In this document: positions 11,301 through 30,270 of the stretch, one piece after another
Layout: every line of letters begins with the position of its first letter
How positions within the stretch are numbered: position 1 is the stretch's first letter
Source of the DNA: Numida meleagris
Lineage: Eukaryota > Chordata > Aves > Galliformes > Numididae
Direction: 5' to 3'
Assembly: GCF_002078875.1 (NCBI RefSeq)
Contig: NC_034414.1
Coordinates: 14,558,107 to 14,622,106, forward strand
DNA: 64,000 nt
The notes under the pieces: generated by a model
What the model was told of the DNA's origin: nothing
Databases searched by the model: none
Seen by the model: the letters and a program-made list of their open reading frames with translations, nothing else
Translations under genes and position numbers: made by a program

Positions 11301-14300
11301 ATATTTAGCTGCTGATTTTGGATAAGCTGAGTGTTTGTCCAAAATGTATGAGCATTACATTACGACAAAGAATTATCCATTGGGATGACAGCTTTTGACA
11401 TTAGAGAAGAATCCTCCTCCTCCAAGACCAAAATGTTAGGAATTCTATGTCCACCAACAACTTCCTTGTAATTCTAAGGTTTTTTTCGTTCATGGACCAC
11501 ATGAGTCCCTAAAGCTAGCGGCCTGTATGTCTTCCACTGTGCCTCTATTCATACTTCTTGTTACTCTTCTGCATCTGTTAGACTGCTAGACTGGAATCAT
11601 CCTCCAAAAGCCCCCTCTTTCAATTATCTTTTCCTCTCGTGTTCTCTGATGCAGCCAGGATAGTCTTAAAGAGTTTGTCTCTTACTTAGAGGTACTTAAT
11701 TTTTTGCTCCTATCAGTCAGGATTCCCAAAGTTTCCTACCATTGCTCTTGCTGACTTGGTTGTACTACTGTTCCTAATGCTGTGAATGGAGCACTCCTGA
11801 CTCTCCTAGTGTTTTATGCTTCAGTCCTTCCCAAAGCAGTTCTAGAAAACACATCTTCTAGCCTGGGCATCCTAACTCATGGCAGAACTGAACTAGAAGT
11901 AGCAACAGGATAACATTTTAGTGGGGAAAACAGTATAGGCTGCACTGGGGATAGCCTCAAATGTAAGGCATTGTACAAAACCATATGTAGTGTGGGCCTG
12001 TAAATATCCCACTCTCTTTGTTTCTCTCTAAGAGGGAACAGTTATGTCCCCATACAGAGAAGGTAAGTACTGCATCTTTAAGGTCTCAGCAGTGAGGTAG
12101 AGGAGAGGAACATATCGTCAGTGTTTATACCTTTCTTCTTTGTTGAATTTGGGATTGGCTTCAGAGATATCCAGGCTTTTACTGAACATTGTTTTACTAT
12201 GGCAGGAACAAAGCGAGAAAACAGAGTTACTAGTGTGGACATTTATAAAAGAGAGTCACCTGAAGCAATGCTGGACACCCAGCCCCCCCAACCCATCCTC
12301 CCCTTTTTAAGCAATGCTCTGAAAATTTTCTTTTACTTTACAACTATGGGTTAGGCCTACACACAGCTGAAGTTCATTATCTCCCCTTGTTTTCTGAAGT
12401 CTAAGATGACTTCCCCCAAACAAACTTCTAAACCCTGCTCTTCTTTATCCAGTTGAAAACCCAATCTACTTTTGTCACATTGTCCAGGGCATACAGAACA
12501 TGCCTGAAGGCACAAATAGCAAAAGCACGCATTACTCAGACTTCTCTAGAAGATCTCAACACTAAGCATGATCTGGGAAAGGGTTCAAATTAGGCCATAG
12601 GGCCCCTTTACCACTTACTCCCAACTCTCTTCCCCATAACCTCAGGTTTGAATCCCTGAAGCCTAAAAGCAAAATCCCTTATGCTTTGCTAAAGGGGCAG
12701 CTCCCCATAACATGTTTCACTGGTGATATGCTTCACTGTTTCACAGAACACTGCTTCCTAATGTTAGCTGATCTTTCATGCAAGCTATGCACTTCAATAA
12801 CCAGAAGAAAATGAATAAAGCCTATTTTAGAACAGTTTTCAGATGTTTCCAGCAGAGCTGCTGAAGATTTCTGGTATATTCCCAAAGGATTCTAGTTCCC
12901 ACAGAATTCTCCTTTGTCTGTATGATTTTGGCCCAAGAGACAAATTAGCTGGTGTTAAACTAAGCTCAGAATCTACCCCTTTTCTTTTGACAATACAACA
13001 AAATATCACAAAAGCAGAATCAAGTAAGATGCAACTAGGTGGACAACTAGCAGGGGAAACCAAGAATCAGGTGTTTGTGCACATTAATTTTGTCATTCAC
13101 AGCCAAAGATCCAATGGAGACCACTTGGAGAGGTCAGCACAAATATTTCAAGGTGCCAGAAAGTATCAAATTCTTCTCATACATTATTCAGAACTGAGCC
13201 AATAATTGTCTATGCTTTTCACCTAACACTTTCTCAGCCTATATGGCTCAGAGCTGCCAAGTTTCAAATCTCAATGGAAAGATGTGCCCTTAAACAAGCC
13301 CAGACCAAATGCTTGTAGAATCCCCACTTGGTCACCAAATGCACAGCTCATCACACAGACACATAAAATCAGAGGTTATAACATCAATCCCCTTTATGCA
13401 ACGAAACATTTGTTTACTACTGGGAAAGAGGACATGGGACTAAATCATGACACATGGGTGTGTTCTGCCCATGGTTAGAAGAGTCTGCCCACTGGTTAGC
13501 TGAAGAAAGAAGCAATGGCTCTGTGTACCCAGATGTTTGTACTGGTCATTTGTGTCTAAACAGGGGGCCTGTTTCCACGGTCCACCTCCCAGTCTTCCTA
13601 GTATTATAGGATAAAAGCACTGAACAGTCATCTATCCAGACCAAAAAACATCATTCTTTAAAAAAGCGTCTACTTCTGGGATCTAAGATCTAGCACTGTA
13701 AAATCCACTCTCGGTGGGTCATTTCATAGAAAATAATATGCTGCTAGCCATTAAAAATCCTTCAGTCTTGTTGGAAGGCACTTGTCTTTTTGTTACTGAC
13801 TGCTCTGACAGATGGTGCCCCATCAGCAATGCATCGTCCCCAGACAATCCCTATGCAGTGGTGTCTGTTAATGAAGCCAGTTCACGTTATAAAAGGCTGT
13901 GCTGCCAGCAACACAAAATGTGCCATTGTCATTTGTGGATGTGGAACGGTATGAGTTATGGAAGCTCAGACATGGAGAAAAGCACTATCTTCCCATCAAC
14001 CCCTTGCAAAACAAGCACTACCAAGCTCATCATCATCAATCATGGTGTTATTACATCCCTTCCTCCACCCCTAATCACACCTTTATGTCCAACCCTGTGC
14101 TGTGTGGTATGCATTTCCCTGTATCTCTTTTGTGGCTGGAAGGTTTTACTTCCTCCTTAGAGCCAAAGCCCTTTCTTACTCATGTCACCTGGATATGTAC
14201 CTCCAGTGCTCTGCACTCATCTCAGGCCTTTGACTTCCAGTGTTTTCTCATCCCGAATTAAGTGAGATATTTAAAAGCAAAATACATACTTTGTATATCG

Positions 14301-15657
14301 AGACACAGTTTTGCTTCTTCAGCATTTCTGAATTCAAAGGCAAAGCTGAGAGATGGAAGATTTCAGTCCTCAGAAAATCTCAGAATCAATCTAACACATT
14401 CTAGGCTGGCTGAACAAGACCGGATCATTATCTTCGATTGTTCATCTCGCCACTTCCTATTTGCTTTGCGCAGCTGGACAGTTACTGCAAACAGCTGCAG
14501 AGTACTACGACTCACAGGCAGGTTTGAGATTCACCTCTGTCTGGCTCATCTCTGGGCACTTTATGGCTCGTACATCTACCAGGTACTAGATTAAATACAG
14601 AAAGTTCAATAAGGAGTGAGCAACTGTTTGTCAGTGTTATGTTCATCCTTATCACTTTGAGGCCTACCAGGAACATTTAAGAGTATACACTGTCCTGAAC
14701 ATTTCCTTAACCCAAACATTAAATATCAAAACAAACCATACACTCAAAGACAGGTTTCCAACCTACACTACAATGACAAATCTTTCTGGCAGTCTATCTC
14801 AAGACCACATGTCCAGTCTGAAATAAGTCCTAGAAAGATCCTGAAAATCGCTTTAGATAGAACTGTTAACAGTTGCCAACAAAACTTTCTAGCAGTTCTA
14901 GGGGTCTCTGGACCAGAAATTATTCCACGTTCTTCACTCTGTTCTCAGCACAGGGAGTTTCTGAGCAGGCACATCAGGCTTATTTTGAGTAGATCTTAAT
15001 GGCTAACCAAAAATAATCATGTAATAAAGCTGAAATATAAGTTACAGCATCATCAGCATGGATATACATGAAGTGTTAAGTGTTCTTTAATACTGATTGA
15101 TTTATACAAGTTTAAATCCAAATGCATGTGCTTCCTTTAGGATAGACATAGTGACTGAGGAAACAACTCCCATGGTTCACATAAGTGAACTTCCACAGTT
15201 GACTTATTTCATCAGAACCTGCCTTGAGGAAACACCTTTTTTTTTTCTGCTGTCTCTCCACAATGATAACACTTTCTCTGAGAGAAAAGAGTTAAAATTA
15301 CACAAATTTCATCAATTTACAGACGTGGTAATTTATGTGGGTCGGATGCATGTTGGCTCTGACAATACATTTTAAAGGTATCCACAGATGCCTGTACAGG
15401 ACTTTCCGGACAACAGCTATTCTAACAGCACAGAGGGTGAGGTTTATCTCATTTAACTTCAAGTGCCTAAGAGCTAGGCACCTCATCCAAAAGCATCATC
15501 ATCTAGATTCCTGCCGTAGGCTGTGGAGACAGAGAAGAACAACTATAGCTTAATTTATCCTATCTAAGATTGCTGGAACAGCAGACACGTATCCGAGATC
15601 TCCCAAAGACTTCATCTGTCCCCAGTGCCTACAGTGACAGCCTGTGTACCTAGCTTA

Positions 15658-16254
<597 letters not shown>

Positions 16255-16672
16255 CTACAAGCATTAAGACATAAGTTGCAATCCATCTGCAGAGGGGAAG
16301 AGTATTACTGCTGAATGTATGAGCACTGTAAAATAAAGGTATGACCAAAGCACAGCCTGCACAAATTACCGTACAAAGCTGATAACAGTAATAACAAGAT
16401 AATAGCACAATAGCTATAGCAGAAGCTGTTAGCCAAAGTGTATGCCATCCAGGGATCCTAGATATGTGTTCAGGTTTCTGCAGCTTTCCTTCCATGTCCA
16501 TGATAGCTAGATTAAACGTAACACAGGGACATAAGTATACTCTAAATTCAGACTCGTATTTGTCTCTGAAAACATACTCTCTTTCATGCATCTTTAGGAT
16601 TAGATTTCAGGTTTTCCCTGCTGTGTTATATATTTCCTCCTTCAGCATTACAAATTAAACATTCTGGACTAC

Positions 16673-16714
16673 CTGAGATAAATCTCTGATGAAAGCTACT
16701 GAAATTTATCTCAG
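16673..16714. repeat. Perfect 11-bp inverted repeat with a 20-nt loop
   Basis: CTGAGATAAAT (16673-16683) pairs exactly with ATTTATCTCAG (16704-16714). Each arm carries a GATAA/TTATC core. It lies about 560 bp upstream, on the BRSK2 sense strand, of the exon I acceptor, so it could form a hairpin in the pre-mRNA. Confidence 0.6.
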
Positions 16715-17599
16715 AGGTCATCATATAGCTTTTACTGTTATAGTAACTGAAGTGCTTTATATTTTATATTGTATAACATTTCTATGAGGCATCGAAGTGC
16801 TACTTTCACTTTGCTGAGTGAAAACTGAGCTTTAAGAATGAGATACTTAAAGGCATTCCATTCCTAAAGGTGCAGACAAACAATCGCTGCAGCTCTGAGA
16901 AGCACCTAAATTGCTCTTAAAGTAGTCTTTAGATACCAAACTGCATGACAGCAAGTGTTCCAAGGTGACTTGCCAAACCATACACACCTCCATGGTGATA
17001 AAGGGAACCAAATGCAGACTTGCTCAGTTCTTTTATTACTAATATATCTGATGGCATCTAAATAATAAAAAGGAGGAAAGCAAAAAAATAAATAAGGAAA
17101 GATTTTCCTCGCTTTGGTTGGACTATTTGAGTTCCCTGCTTCTATTTATAGATATATTTTTAATTTTATCGGAGAGAGACTAACTTTAAGAAAAAGCATC
17201 CTTCACCTCTGCGGTTAGAAAGAAGCTCACAGTGTCCAGCCCCCAGGGCTTCTTTCTCTGCCAGGATTCCTTTCTAAAATTCTATCACTACTGCATAGTC
17301 AGATTATATTATTTTTACAACCCTGCCCTCCTCAGTCTCAGCCTATTTGCTTATTTTTCTTACATCATGGTTTTTAGAATGTGATTCCTTCAAGGCAGGG
17401 CTTATTCTCAAAACAATGAGCACAAGCAAGTATGGCCCAAATGCAAATGGGCCAGTGACAGCAACTGAACCCATGGCTATACAATGTATTACTTGTATTA
17501 ATAGTAATAACTCTGTTAAAAAAAGAGTTAGAAAAGAATAGCTGTATCTCACTCCATTTCAAGCTGTGTTCAATAATAGAAAAGTGTTAGAAAACACTA

Positions 17600-18660
17600 G
17601 CAAGAAAAACATACGGTGCATAAAGTTACAGGAAAAACAGAGAGAGATAAACCTAACAAAGCAGTTGTACTGGGAGACTTCAGCTGCACACACATAAGTG
17701 GTCAAAAGTGAAAGGTTAGGCATTTCAAACTCCTGCTCTCCAAACATGTACAAAGAACAAGGGATGATCTATCCTATAGAACAACTGTTAATATAAGAAG
17801 TGTGACTACAGAAGAGTAACACACATAACCAGAATTAAATCGTTTGTTATCCGCACGGAGAGTTAATACAAAGATTTGCAGAAGGATATCAGATGCTATA
17901 AAGGGGAAGAGTGTAGCTTAAAAAGGAAGTAGGAAGATGATGACAAAGAACAAAGAAGAGCAAAGATGAAGAAAGTCAAAAAAAAAGGAGATGAGTAAGC
18001 TCAGACTGCATCAAGATTAGTTAATAATAGAGTCTAAATAATAAGAAGGAAAATGGCAAGAGAAACACTATGTGAGAAGAAAATTTTAAAGGCAATTTCA
18101 TCCATGCATGTTCAAAACAAAACACTTTACCAAATGGAAATTCAGCCAAGTGATACAAAAGTGATGGTTAGGCTAAATAAAAAGTGGACAGTAAAAACAA
18201 GATAAAAAGAAATTTGAAGAGGAATGAGCCAAAGACTTGAACAGAAGTATTTTGTACAGAAAGCTTGAGAGAAGGATAGTAGCCAGAAGGACTATACGGG
18301 AATCAACAGGACAATTAAGAAGGATAAGGATATTGCTAACAAGCTAAATGATTCTTTTATATCAATCTTTGCTGCTCAAGATGCTGGAAGATATTGATTT
18401 CCAATCTGTATTTTAAACTATCAAAGAGAGGAAATAAGCAAAAGGAGAAGGTGGTGAAACACATCGATAAATTCAACAACAGCAATTCACAAGGGTTTGA
18501 TGGAAAATATATCCAAAAGTTTGTACCGAATGTGGTAGAGTTTCCAATAGAGGTATTTGATTCCTCTTTAAAATTGGCTACAAACCTACACTATACATGG
18601 CTGAAGGTGGCAAGTATTGTATATATATATTTTAAAGGCTTTAAGTAAGAAAGAGTACCA
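17600..18660 (+). mobile_element. Ancient CR1/L3-like non-LTR retrotransposon ORF2 remnant
   Basis: The plus strand, with frame breaks, retains the order of a CR1-clade ORF2. Near 17661 it reads AVVLGDFS, matching the endonuclease VVMGDFN motif. At 18323-18382 it reads DKDIANKLNDSFISIFAAQD, like the conserved DxxxAxxLNxxFxSVFT segment before the reverse transcriptase. At about 18463-18648 it reads HIDKFNNSNSQGFDGKYIQK then FVPNVVEFPIEVFDSSLKLA, matching the RT-entry motif LxxxKSxGPDGIxPRVLKEL, and ends KVASIVYIYFKGFK, like WKxAxVxPIFKKG. Stops and frameshifts show it is dead. It is antisense to BRSK2. CR1 versus L3 cannot be settled by eye. Confidence 0.7.
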
Positions 18661-21012
18661 AGTCTGTCATCACTGTCAAATCTAAAGATACTAAAGTACA
18701 CAGTCATCTTCCCATAAAGACTAAAGTGGTGGCATATAAGAGCAGCTGGACATTTAGCAGCAGTACAGGAATTAAAAACAGGAAAACCTTCAGTGCACAC
18801 ACTTCTGTTCTTGAGTCTCTGGAAATATTTCACAGGGAAACAAAAAAATACATTCAACTCCCAGTCTAGATATGTGATAGTTCTGGAGATGTATTTTCCT
18901 TTTACTTCATATCACAAAAGTGGAGCCATTCTCAAGGATTTTTACAGAGCAAGAGCCTAGGTAATAATCCAGTTATAAAAGCATTCATCTGAAAGGCAAG
19001 AAATAAACGTTCCGTTTCTGAGTTTGGATGAGGCACTACATCCTGATATGACTATTCTTGACAAATCTCCTTTACTCTGATTTATTAAGAATCTCCACTC
19101 CACATAAGCCTTTTGCTCAAGGAGACATCAATTGACATGCATGTATTTTATTGAGAAATTTCATATTTCCTTGTTTTCAGTTAAAGAAATTAGAACTGGA
19201 CTTGCAAGATGGTGAGGGTGGCCCTCTTCTGTCCCTTTGAGAAAGCTTTACATAGCTGAAGCACACAAAAGAGATACCAGAAGAGAAACTGCTAGTCTAA
19301 GGCGGCCAAATCTTTATTTCTACCCACATCCATCCCTTCCAGGTTCTAATGTGCAAAGAAGGAGGAAAAGGGAAAATATAATGAGATGTACTTTTTTTTT
19401 TGGCAAGAATTCAGGCAATGCACAACTCTCATGAATGTGGCTTCTTCAAGCTGCTAATATTATATGCATTACCTTTTCTCTACTCTTCCCTGTTTGTGCA
19501 AAGCCATTGCTAATGGGTAATGATGAGATACTCATCAGAAGCATGACTGCTCTTAATTAAACCTTGCCCCATGTTCTCAGAGATACTGCTGTGAGCAGAG
19601 GAGGTGGAAACCCCCTGTGGAACACAGAAGACAACTAACAAACACTCAAAGAATAATGTTCAGAGTCTAAAATGTGCCGATGCAGCACAATGATACATTC
19701 AGAGTAATGTTTCCCTGATGGGGAACATCATCATCTCTTGTACAAAAAAAATTCAGGAGTGGAGAACAACACTTCAGTTCAACGCATGAAATACTTCGGC
19801 ATGTGGAAGAAAGATATAAGTGATGCATTAAAGGCATAGCTGTGTATTCACTTACATGCTGGATATGAAGATTCTAGTCACCTTGCTTTTCTTACCACAG
19901 TAGCATTTCTAAGACAAGATGGTGTCTTTACATTGCTGGATAATCTGTGTGAGTCAAAAGCTGATGAGTGAAGTGCTAGATGACAAATTGCACTGAGCAA
20001 GGGACTTTTGACTGGAGCACCTGTGGCAAGCACATTTACCCATCTTTGTGAAGATGCTTGCCAACATGCTCTCTGCAGCTCCATCCAGGTAAGAGTTTAA
20101 AAAACTACTGTGTTGACTCAGAATTTCTCTTTTATCCCCCACACATGAGATCTCCCTGTAAAATTACAGGTCCAGTAGCCTGGAACTTTGATAACGTAAT
20201 AATTCAATTGAGCATTAACAAACTTATACTTTAATACACCACTGTCCTGTAGGTTTGGGAGATTACAGGCTTTCCAGTTAAAGAACATTTTGCCACTAGC
20301 CTTCAAACGAGTGAAATACAAGACCTACAAATCACAACTCTACTATATAAAAATGGTATTTTGGGCTATTGATAGACGTGACTAACGCTTTATTGGTTAA
20401 ACTTCTGTCACTATGCACAGCACGAGTCACTTACATAGTTAGCTCCTTAGGGGAGCATTTTTCCAGTTGTCTATCTATATTAATGTAGTCCTTGGTGATC
20501 AGCAGTATTCTAAAATACTAACAAACAATTTTTCAGGAATAAAATGGTATCACAGGAGCTTTACAAGATATATAATCTTACTGCATATTAAACTTTTAAA
20601 ATCTTTTTAAGATAATCTAAAAATATGGTAGTGTAATGTATGTACTATAAACAGGTAAGTGATATTATTCATTCTTCCAACAGAGAATGTGTACACACAT
20701 AACTTTAGAGATGTAATGAATGGTACAGTCTAACTAATAGAAGTCCAGAAGCAGCATTTCTGCAACACTGCATGTAGATTAGTAATTAGAAAATTCTACC
20801 ACTAGACTACACTGCTCCTAAACCTCATCTAATTGCATAGTGGCAGCTTGTGGGTCTGCATGAAATGTTTTAAGACTTTTCATTCAAGACCAGCAAGGAT
20901 GTTTCTGTGCTGTGATAGATACGTCCTGAAAAATGAAGCCTTTGAGTTTAACCACAAAACAGATCTGCCCGCCTTTGGCCACAGATTCCCGACAATGGTG
21001 TACACTGTTTCA

Positions 21013-21267
<255 letters not shown>

Positions 21268-21384
21268 TCAGTTACAGTTATTCTAAATAAGCTGCAAATA
21301 GCCATGTATCTGCAAGCTAGATGCGTAATTCACAAAGCTTTTGAGAACCTTGCTGTCTCCAACAAGCAGCTTGTGAGAGAAGGA

Positions 21385-21426
21385 AATACAGTTCCCCCAT
21401 TACACATCTGGAGTAGAGGCACAGGA
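21385..21426 (+). mobile_element. MIR-like SINE, left part, interrupted by CR1
   Basis: CCCCCATTACACATCTGGAG followed by AGGCACAGG matches the MIR core (CCCATTTTACAGATGAGGAAACTGAGGCACAGAG). The element resumes after the CR1 at 21784, so the two pieces were one SINE. Confidence 0.5.
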
Positions 21427-21783
21427 TTCTTTTGCTCTCTTCAAATACCTGAAAGGTGATTGCAGTGAGCGTGGGGTTGGTCTCTTCTCACTGGTGACAG
21501 GTGACAGAACAAGGGGAAATGGCCTCAAGTTGCACCAGGGGAGGTTTAGGTTGGATATCAGGAAAAAATTCTTTACAGAAAGGGTTGTTAATCACTCGAA
21601 CAGATTCCCCAAGGAGGTGGTTGATTCACCATCCCTGAATGAGTTTAAAAATGGTTTGGATGTGGTGCTCAGGGACATGATTTAGGAGCGGGTTGTTAGA
21701 CTTAGGGTAGTATGGTTAGGTTGCAGTTGGACTTGATGATCTTGAAGGTCCTTTCCAACTCGAGCAATTCTATCATTCTATGA
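21427..21783 (+). mobile_element. CR1 LINE, 5'-truncated 3' end
   Basis: A typical bird CR1 3' end. It has CTCTTCAAATACCTGAAAGG at the start, then GTGACAGAACAAGGGGAAAT, GGTTGGATATCAGGAAAAAA, and TTGGACTTGATGATCTTGAA followed by TCCTTTCCAACTCGAGCAAT. It ends with the CR1 tail repeat ATTCTATCATTCTATGA. It is 5'-truncated, as usual, and non-coding. The low apparent divergence suggests it is younger than the SINE it interrupts. Confidence 0.93.
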
Positions 21784-21881
21784 CAGGTGAAGTAATGTAT
21801 CCACACAAAGTCCAAAACCAAGAATGATAACAAGACAGGTCTCCTGAGCCCCTAAGAGCTCTTTCCACTATATATCCCTCA
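21784..21881 (+). mobile_element. MIR-like SINE, right part, after CR1 insertion
   Basis: GGTGAAGTAATGTATCCACA, then ACAGGTCTCCTGAGCCCCTA and AGCTCTTTCCACTA match the second half of MIR (GGTTAAGTGACTTGCCCAAGG ... CAGGTCTCCTGACTCC ... GTGCTCTTTCCACTA). It continues the SINE that stops at 21426. Confidence 0.65.
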
Positions 21882-22263
21882 TAGCACATCAGGAAACACA
21901 CCAACTCTCAGGCATAGCTTGAAATAAGTAACAATTTGCCAACAAAGGCATATCCAACACAAACAGCAGCACTGATACCTCTCCATTCAGAATGCATGGC
22001 CCATCTTTTCATGAAATCACCACATCTGGCAGCAAGAGAAGAGACAGCAACACATCACTGATACACAGTGTTAAGAAAGGCTCAGTGGCCTCTTGCTTTC
22101 TCCCAGAACTTCACTGGCCACTGGACAGTCAGAGGGTGGGTGAGGCACTGATACAGGTCCCTCACAGCCACAGACATATCAAAGCCATCTCCACATTTTC
22201 CCAGGTCAATAAGCATCCCAACCCATGGACACCCAACTGATATTAAGTCTGAGCAAGTGCTTA

Positions 22264-27319
<5,056 letters not shown>

Positions 27320-27351
27320 ATATACCATATGTGTTTCTGAATATGTTCTAG
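27320..27351 (-). CDS. BRSK2: BRSK2 exon F (human exon 9 equivalent), 32-nt micro-exon
   Basis: This 32-nt exon encodes LEHIQKHIWY plus two bases (AT) of the next Ile. It is the last helix of the kinase domain, leading to the UBA-like segment. It was found by bridging exon E (ending KRLT) and exon G (starting GGKNEPE). The acceptor TTTCTTTGCAG and donor TATAT|GTAAGT are both strong, and the split Ile codon (AT/A) joins correctly to exon G. Skipping would shift the frame. It sits between introns of 8.1 and 4.9 kb. Confidence 0.95.
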
Positions 27352-29227
27352 CTGCAAAGAAAAGAAAACAAGGAATTAGTTCTGCAAAACACAACAGGCA
27401 ACTCCATAAGACATCCCAGCTCAAGACTCGCCTCTAGTAAGGACCAAGTCCTCCAGAGCTGGACCTATGCAAATGACAGGAATTTCTCACTGCATAAAAC
27501 CGCACTCATCCTCACCCATCCCAGTGTACATGAGGCTATAACTCTGGAAAAGGGAACAAGGCAGGAGCAAATCCCAGGAAAATACGTAAGAACAAGGCTT
27601 CATAGGCAACTGTTTCGGCTATTTGTTTTTCCCCTTCCTACTCCTTCCCCTCTAATCTCCAACTGAAGCTAATAAATTGCTCCCTTCAATATGTGCATAA
27701 TGACTGACTGTTTACACTAGAACTTCTTTCCTAGTTTTGTTTTGGAAAGAGTGAGAGAAGGAAATAAAAACTGAAATAGATAATATGCATGAACAAAATA
27801 AAATGTGTACCTGTGACTTATTCTGCCAAGGCCTATGCTTGCTAGGCTTCACGTTTTCATTAAAAAACCTGAAGACCCATAGGAATAAGGTTCCATGTAA
27901 AAAAAAATACTATTTATAGTTCCAACACCTGGTGTTTAGGTGCAAATTTCTTTTCCTTCCCTCTTTTCTGCTTCATACATGAGCATTTCATTATGTGATG
28001 AAGGACTGACCAAAGCTTAACAGCGGCTTTGTCCACCTATGTAAAGTAGATGCCAACAAATGCGCTACATGATGACCACATATTTCATGAAGACAGGGGA
28101 AAAAAAGCAACAGTTTTTTCCAAGAGAAATCCCAAACTGTTCAGATTATAGCAGAACAGCACAACCTTCCTAACCCGGTTATTTTCTGAAGCATTTTCAC
28201 AACAGAAAAGCAATTTTTATGGACGGCCAGATATTATTCCTTATGAGGATTTCTCGCTTTCCCTTTATGAAAAACTTTTGTACATGCAGAACAGTGTGCA
28301 CACTCACTGCTAACAGGCTTCTGTTTGTGCAACATGTGAGAGAGAGCAGTGGAAAGTTGGAAGGAAATTCAAGCTATAAAATGAAACCACAGGCCCATTA
28401 AACCAGTCCGAAAGAACGGAGACAGCTGTCCTGATCCTATTACTTTCCTCTTCAGTTCCAGAATAATGAGAATTGGGGATCAAAAAGGAAAAAAAATAAC
28501 AATAGAGGAATGGACAAACAACAAAGTCTCAGAGACAGAAAGTAAGTGTTCACTGCAGAGAGGAGGGAATCAGAGGCCTCTGCACTATGGAACAACAGCT
28601 CCTTGCCTGGGAGACCAAGAAGATCCTGTGTCTGCTTTATATTAGATCATTTTTTAAGTGAGACAGGGCTTATACAGAAAACAAAGAAACAAGGGAATAC
28701 AGCTTAGGAAAGAATGACAGAAGGTGAGACCTGTGTGTGCTGACATCACGTGCTTTCCAGACATGGGAACTCTGGTATTTGGACTAGAAGAGAGCACGGG
28801 GCCACATCTGTCTTTTTTCTTACTATTACTGCTCATTCTGGTGTTGCAGTATAAGACACAGAATCCCAGACTGTGGGCCTCAGCTCTGACAAAGGGAGCT
28901 CCCTTCATCACAGTCTCCCCTATTAAGACGTCCTTTCACCCCTGCACTATTAAAAGAAGGGCAGAATATTCAAGACACACTGCCATTTCCCGAGAGGTTT
29001 AATTCAAGAAGATAATGTATATATCTATCTACATATGTTCTCCTATCAACCTAGAGATGCACTCTTCTTCCTCTTGGTCTTTGCAAGCTGAGGAACAAAC
29101 AAATTAGAAGAGACTATTTAGTATGCCTTTCACATGGCAGGGTTTTAAAATGGTTAGTTATCAGGTGCATACTACAGTGAGGGTCTGCTAAGGAGTGAAC
29201 CTCCTTCACTTTGTCAAACCACTCTAC

Positions 29228-29500
29228 GATCATAGAATCCCAGGACCTCTGGGTCTCCCAAGATGCCTGGAGCAGGCTGCCCAGGCCCAAGTCCAGGCAG
29301 CTTCTGGAGATCTCCAAGGAGGAGACCCCCTTGCAGTGTCTCTGGGAAATCTGTGCCAGTGCTCCAGCACTCGCACAGCACAGAAGTGCTGCCTGATGGT
29401 CAGAGGGAACCTCCTGTTTCCAGTTTGTGCCCCCATCTCTTGTCCTGGCACTGGTTACCACTGAAAAGAGACAGAGATGCTTCTCTGCTCCTTATTTCCT
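29228..29500 (-). mobile_element. CR1 LINE 3' fragment, minus orientation
   Basis: Read on the plus strand it is the complement of a CR1 3' end: ATCATAGAATCCCAGG, GAGCAGGCTGCCCAGGCCCA, GTCCAGGCAGCTTCTGGAGA, TCTCCAAGGAGGAGACCCCC, TGTGCCAGTGCTCCAGCAC, CTGATGGTCAGAGGGAACCT and TCTTGTCCTGGCACTGGTTA. It therefore lies in the same orientation as BRSK2. It is 5'-truncated and non-coding. Confidence 0.9.
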
Positions 29501-30247
29501 ATACACCACATGGAGGGTTAGAGATGCTAATGATTTCAGACAAGATGCAGATGATACAGCTAAGCGATGTCCAAGTCTCTTTCATGCTTGCTTCTTCTGC
29601 TGCATTTTCTGTCTCTGTGGGCCATGTTTTTCTTTTTGACTGCAATATGCAGAAAAACAGCACTTCATTCTGCAAGTCAGAGAGGGGGAAAAAGAAGGGC
29701 CACCAGTTCATGTGTTAGTCACAGACCCCTTGGGCTGCTTCAGAGAAGATGTCAAAGAGAAATCCCTTCTGTCCATTCCTGCTGATCAGCCTCCTCCGAG
29801 CTAATGATCCCACAGCAGTTTTCTAAAAGAAAATCCCCCTAGCTCTTTGATATACATTTATTTGAAGGTGTATGAGAGCTCTCATGTGAGAACACAATGG
29901 CTGCTGTTTACCTACACATCTGCAGTTCCATCCACATCAAAATCATTGCTGTGAAGTACTCAGAGATACCCCAGATATGAATAGTACTCTACAAAATCAA
30001 TTTCTATTCTGATTCAAATGTAATTACATTGAAATGTTATTACAAGTGTGTGCTTGCTGCTGCCAACATCTTCACTGCTTTTTTAAAGGTAATTAATTAA
30101 TGCTTTGTTGCTTTTCATCTGCATTAAAGTGACAGGAAGGTTATGGGAGGGCGATTGGTTTTGACAAGGAGAAGTCTGTACGCTTTTTACTATGCAGTGC
30201 AGGGGAGGGAGGTACACAGTGGGAGCTAATCTCACTCCTCCTGCCTT

Positions 30248-30270
30248 CATTTAAACACAATGTTTAAATG
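30248..30270. repeat. Perfect 10-bp inverted repeat with forkhead-like cores
   Basis: CATTTAAACA (30248-30257), a CAA spacer, and TGTTTAAATG (30261-30270). Each arm contains TAAACA/TGTTTA, the forkhead core. Function is an inference. Confidence 0.5.

Noticed and set aside
12843..13205. 120-codon plus-strand frame
   Set aside because: No recognisable motif, not bounded by splice signals, and within an ordinary intron.
13714..14261. Two overlapping plus-strand frames of 148 and 120 codons
   Set aside because: Both read the same DNA in different frames, neither has recognisable domains, and composition is like the flanking intron.
16965..17035. GGTGACTTGCCAAACCATACAC, reminiscent of a MIR core
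   Set aside because: The sequence before it does not match the first half of MIR, so the match is too short to call.
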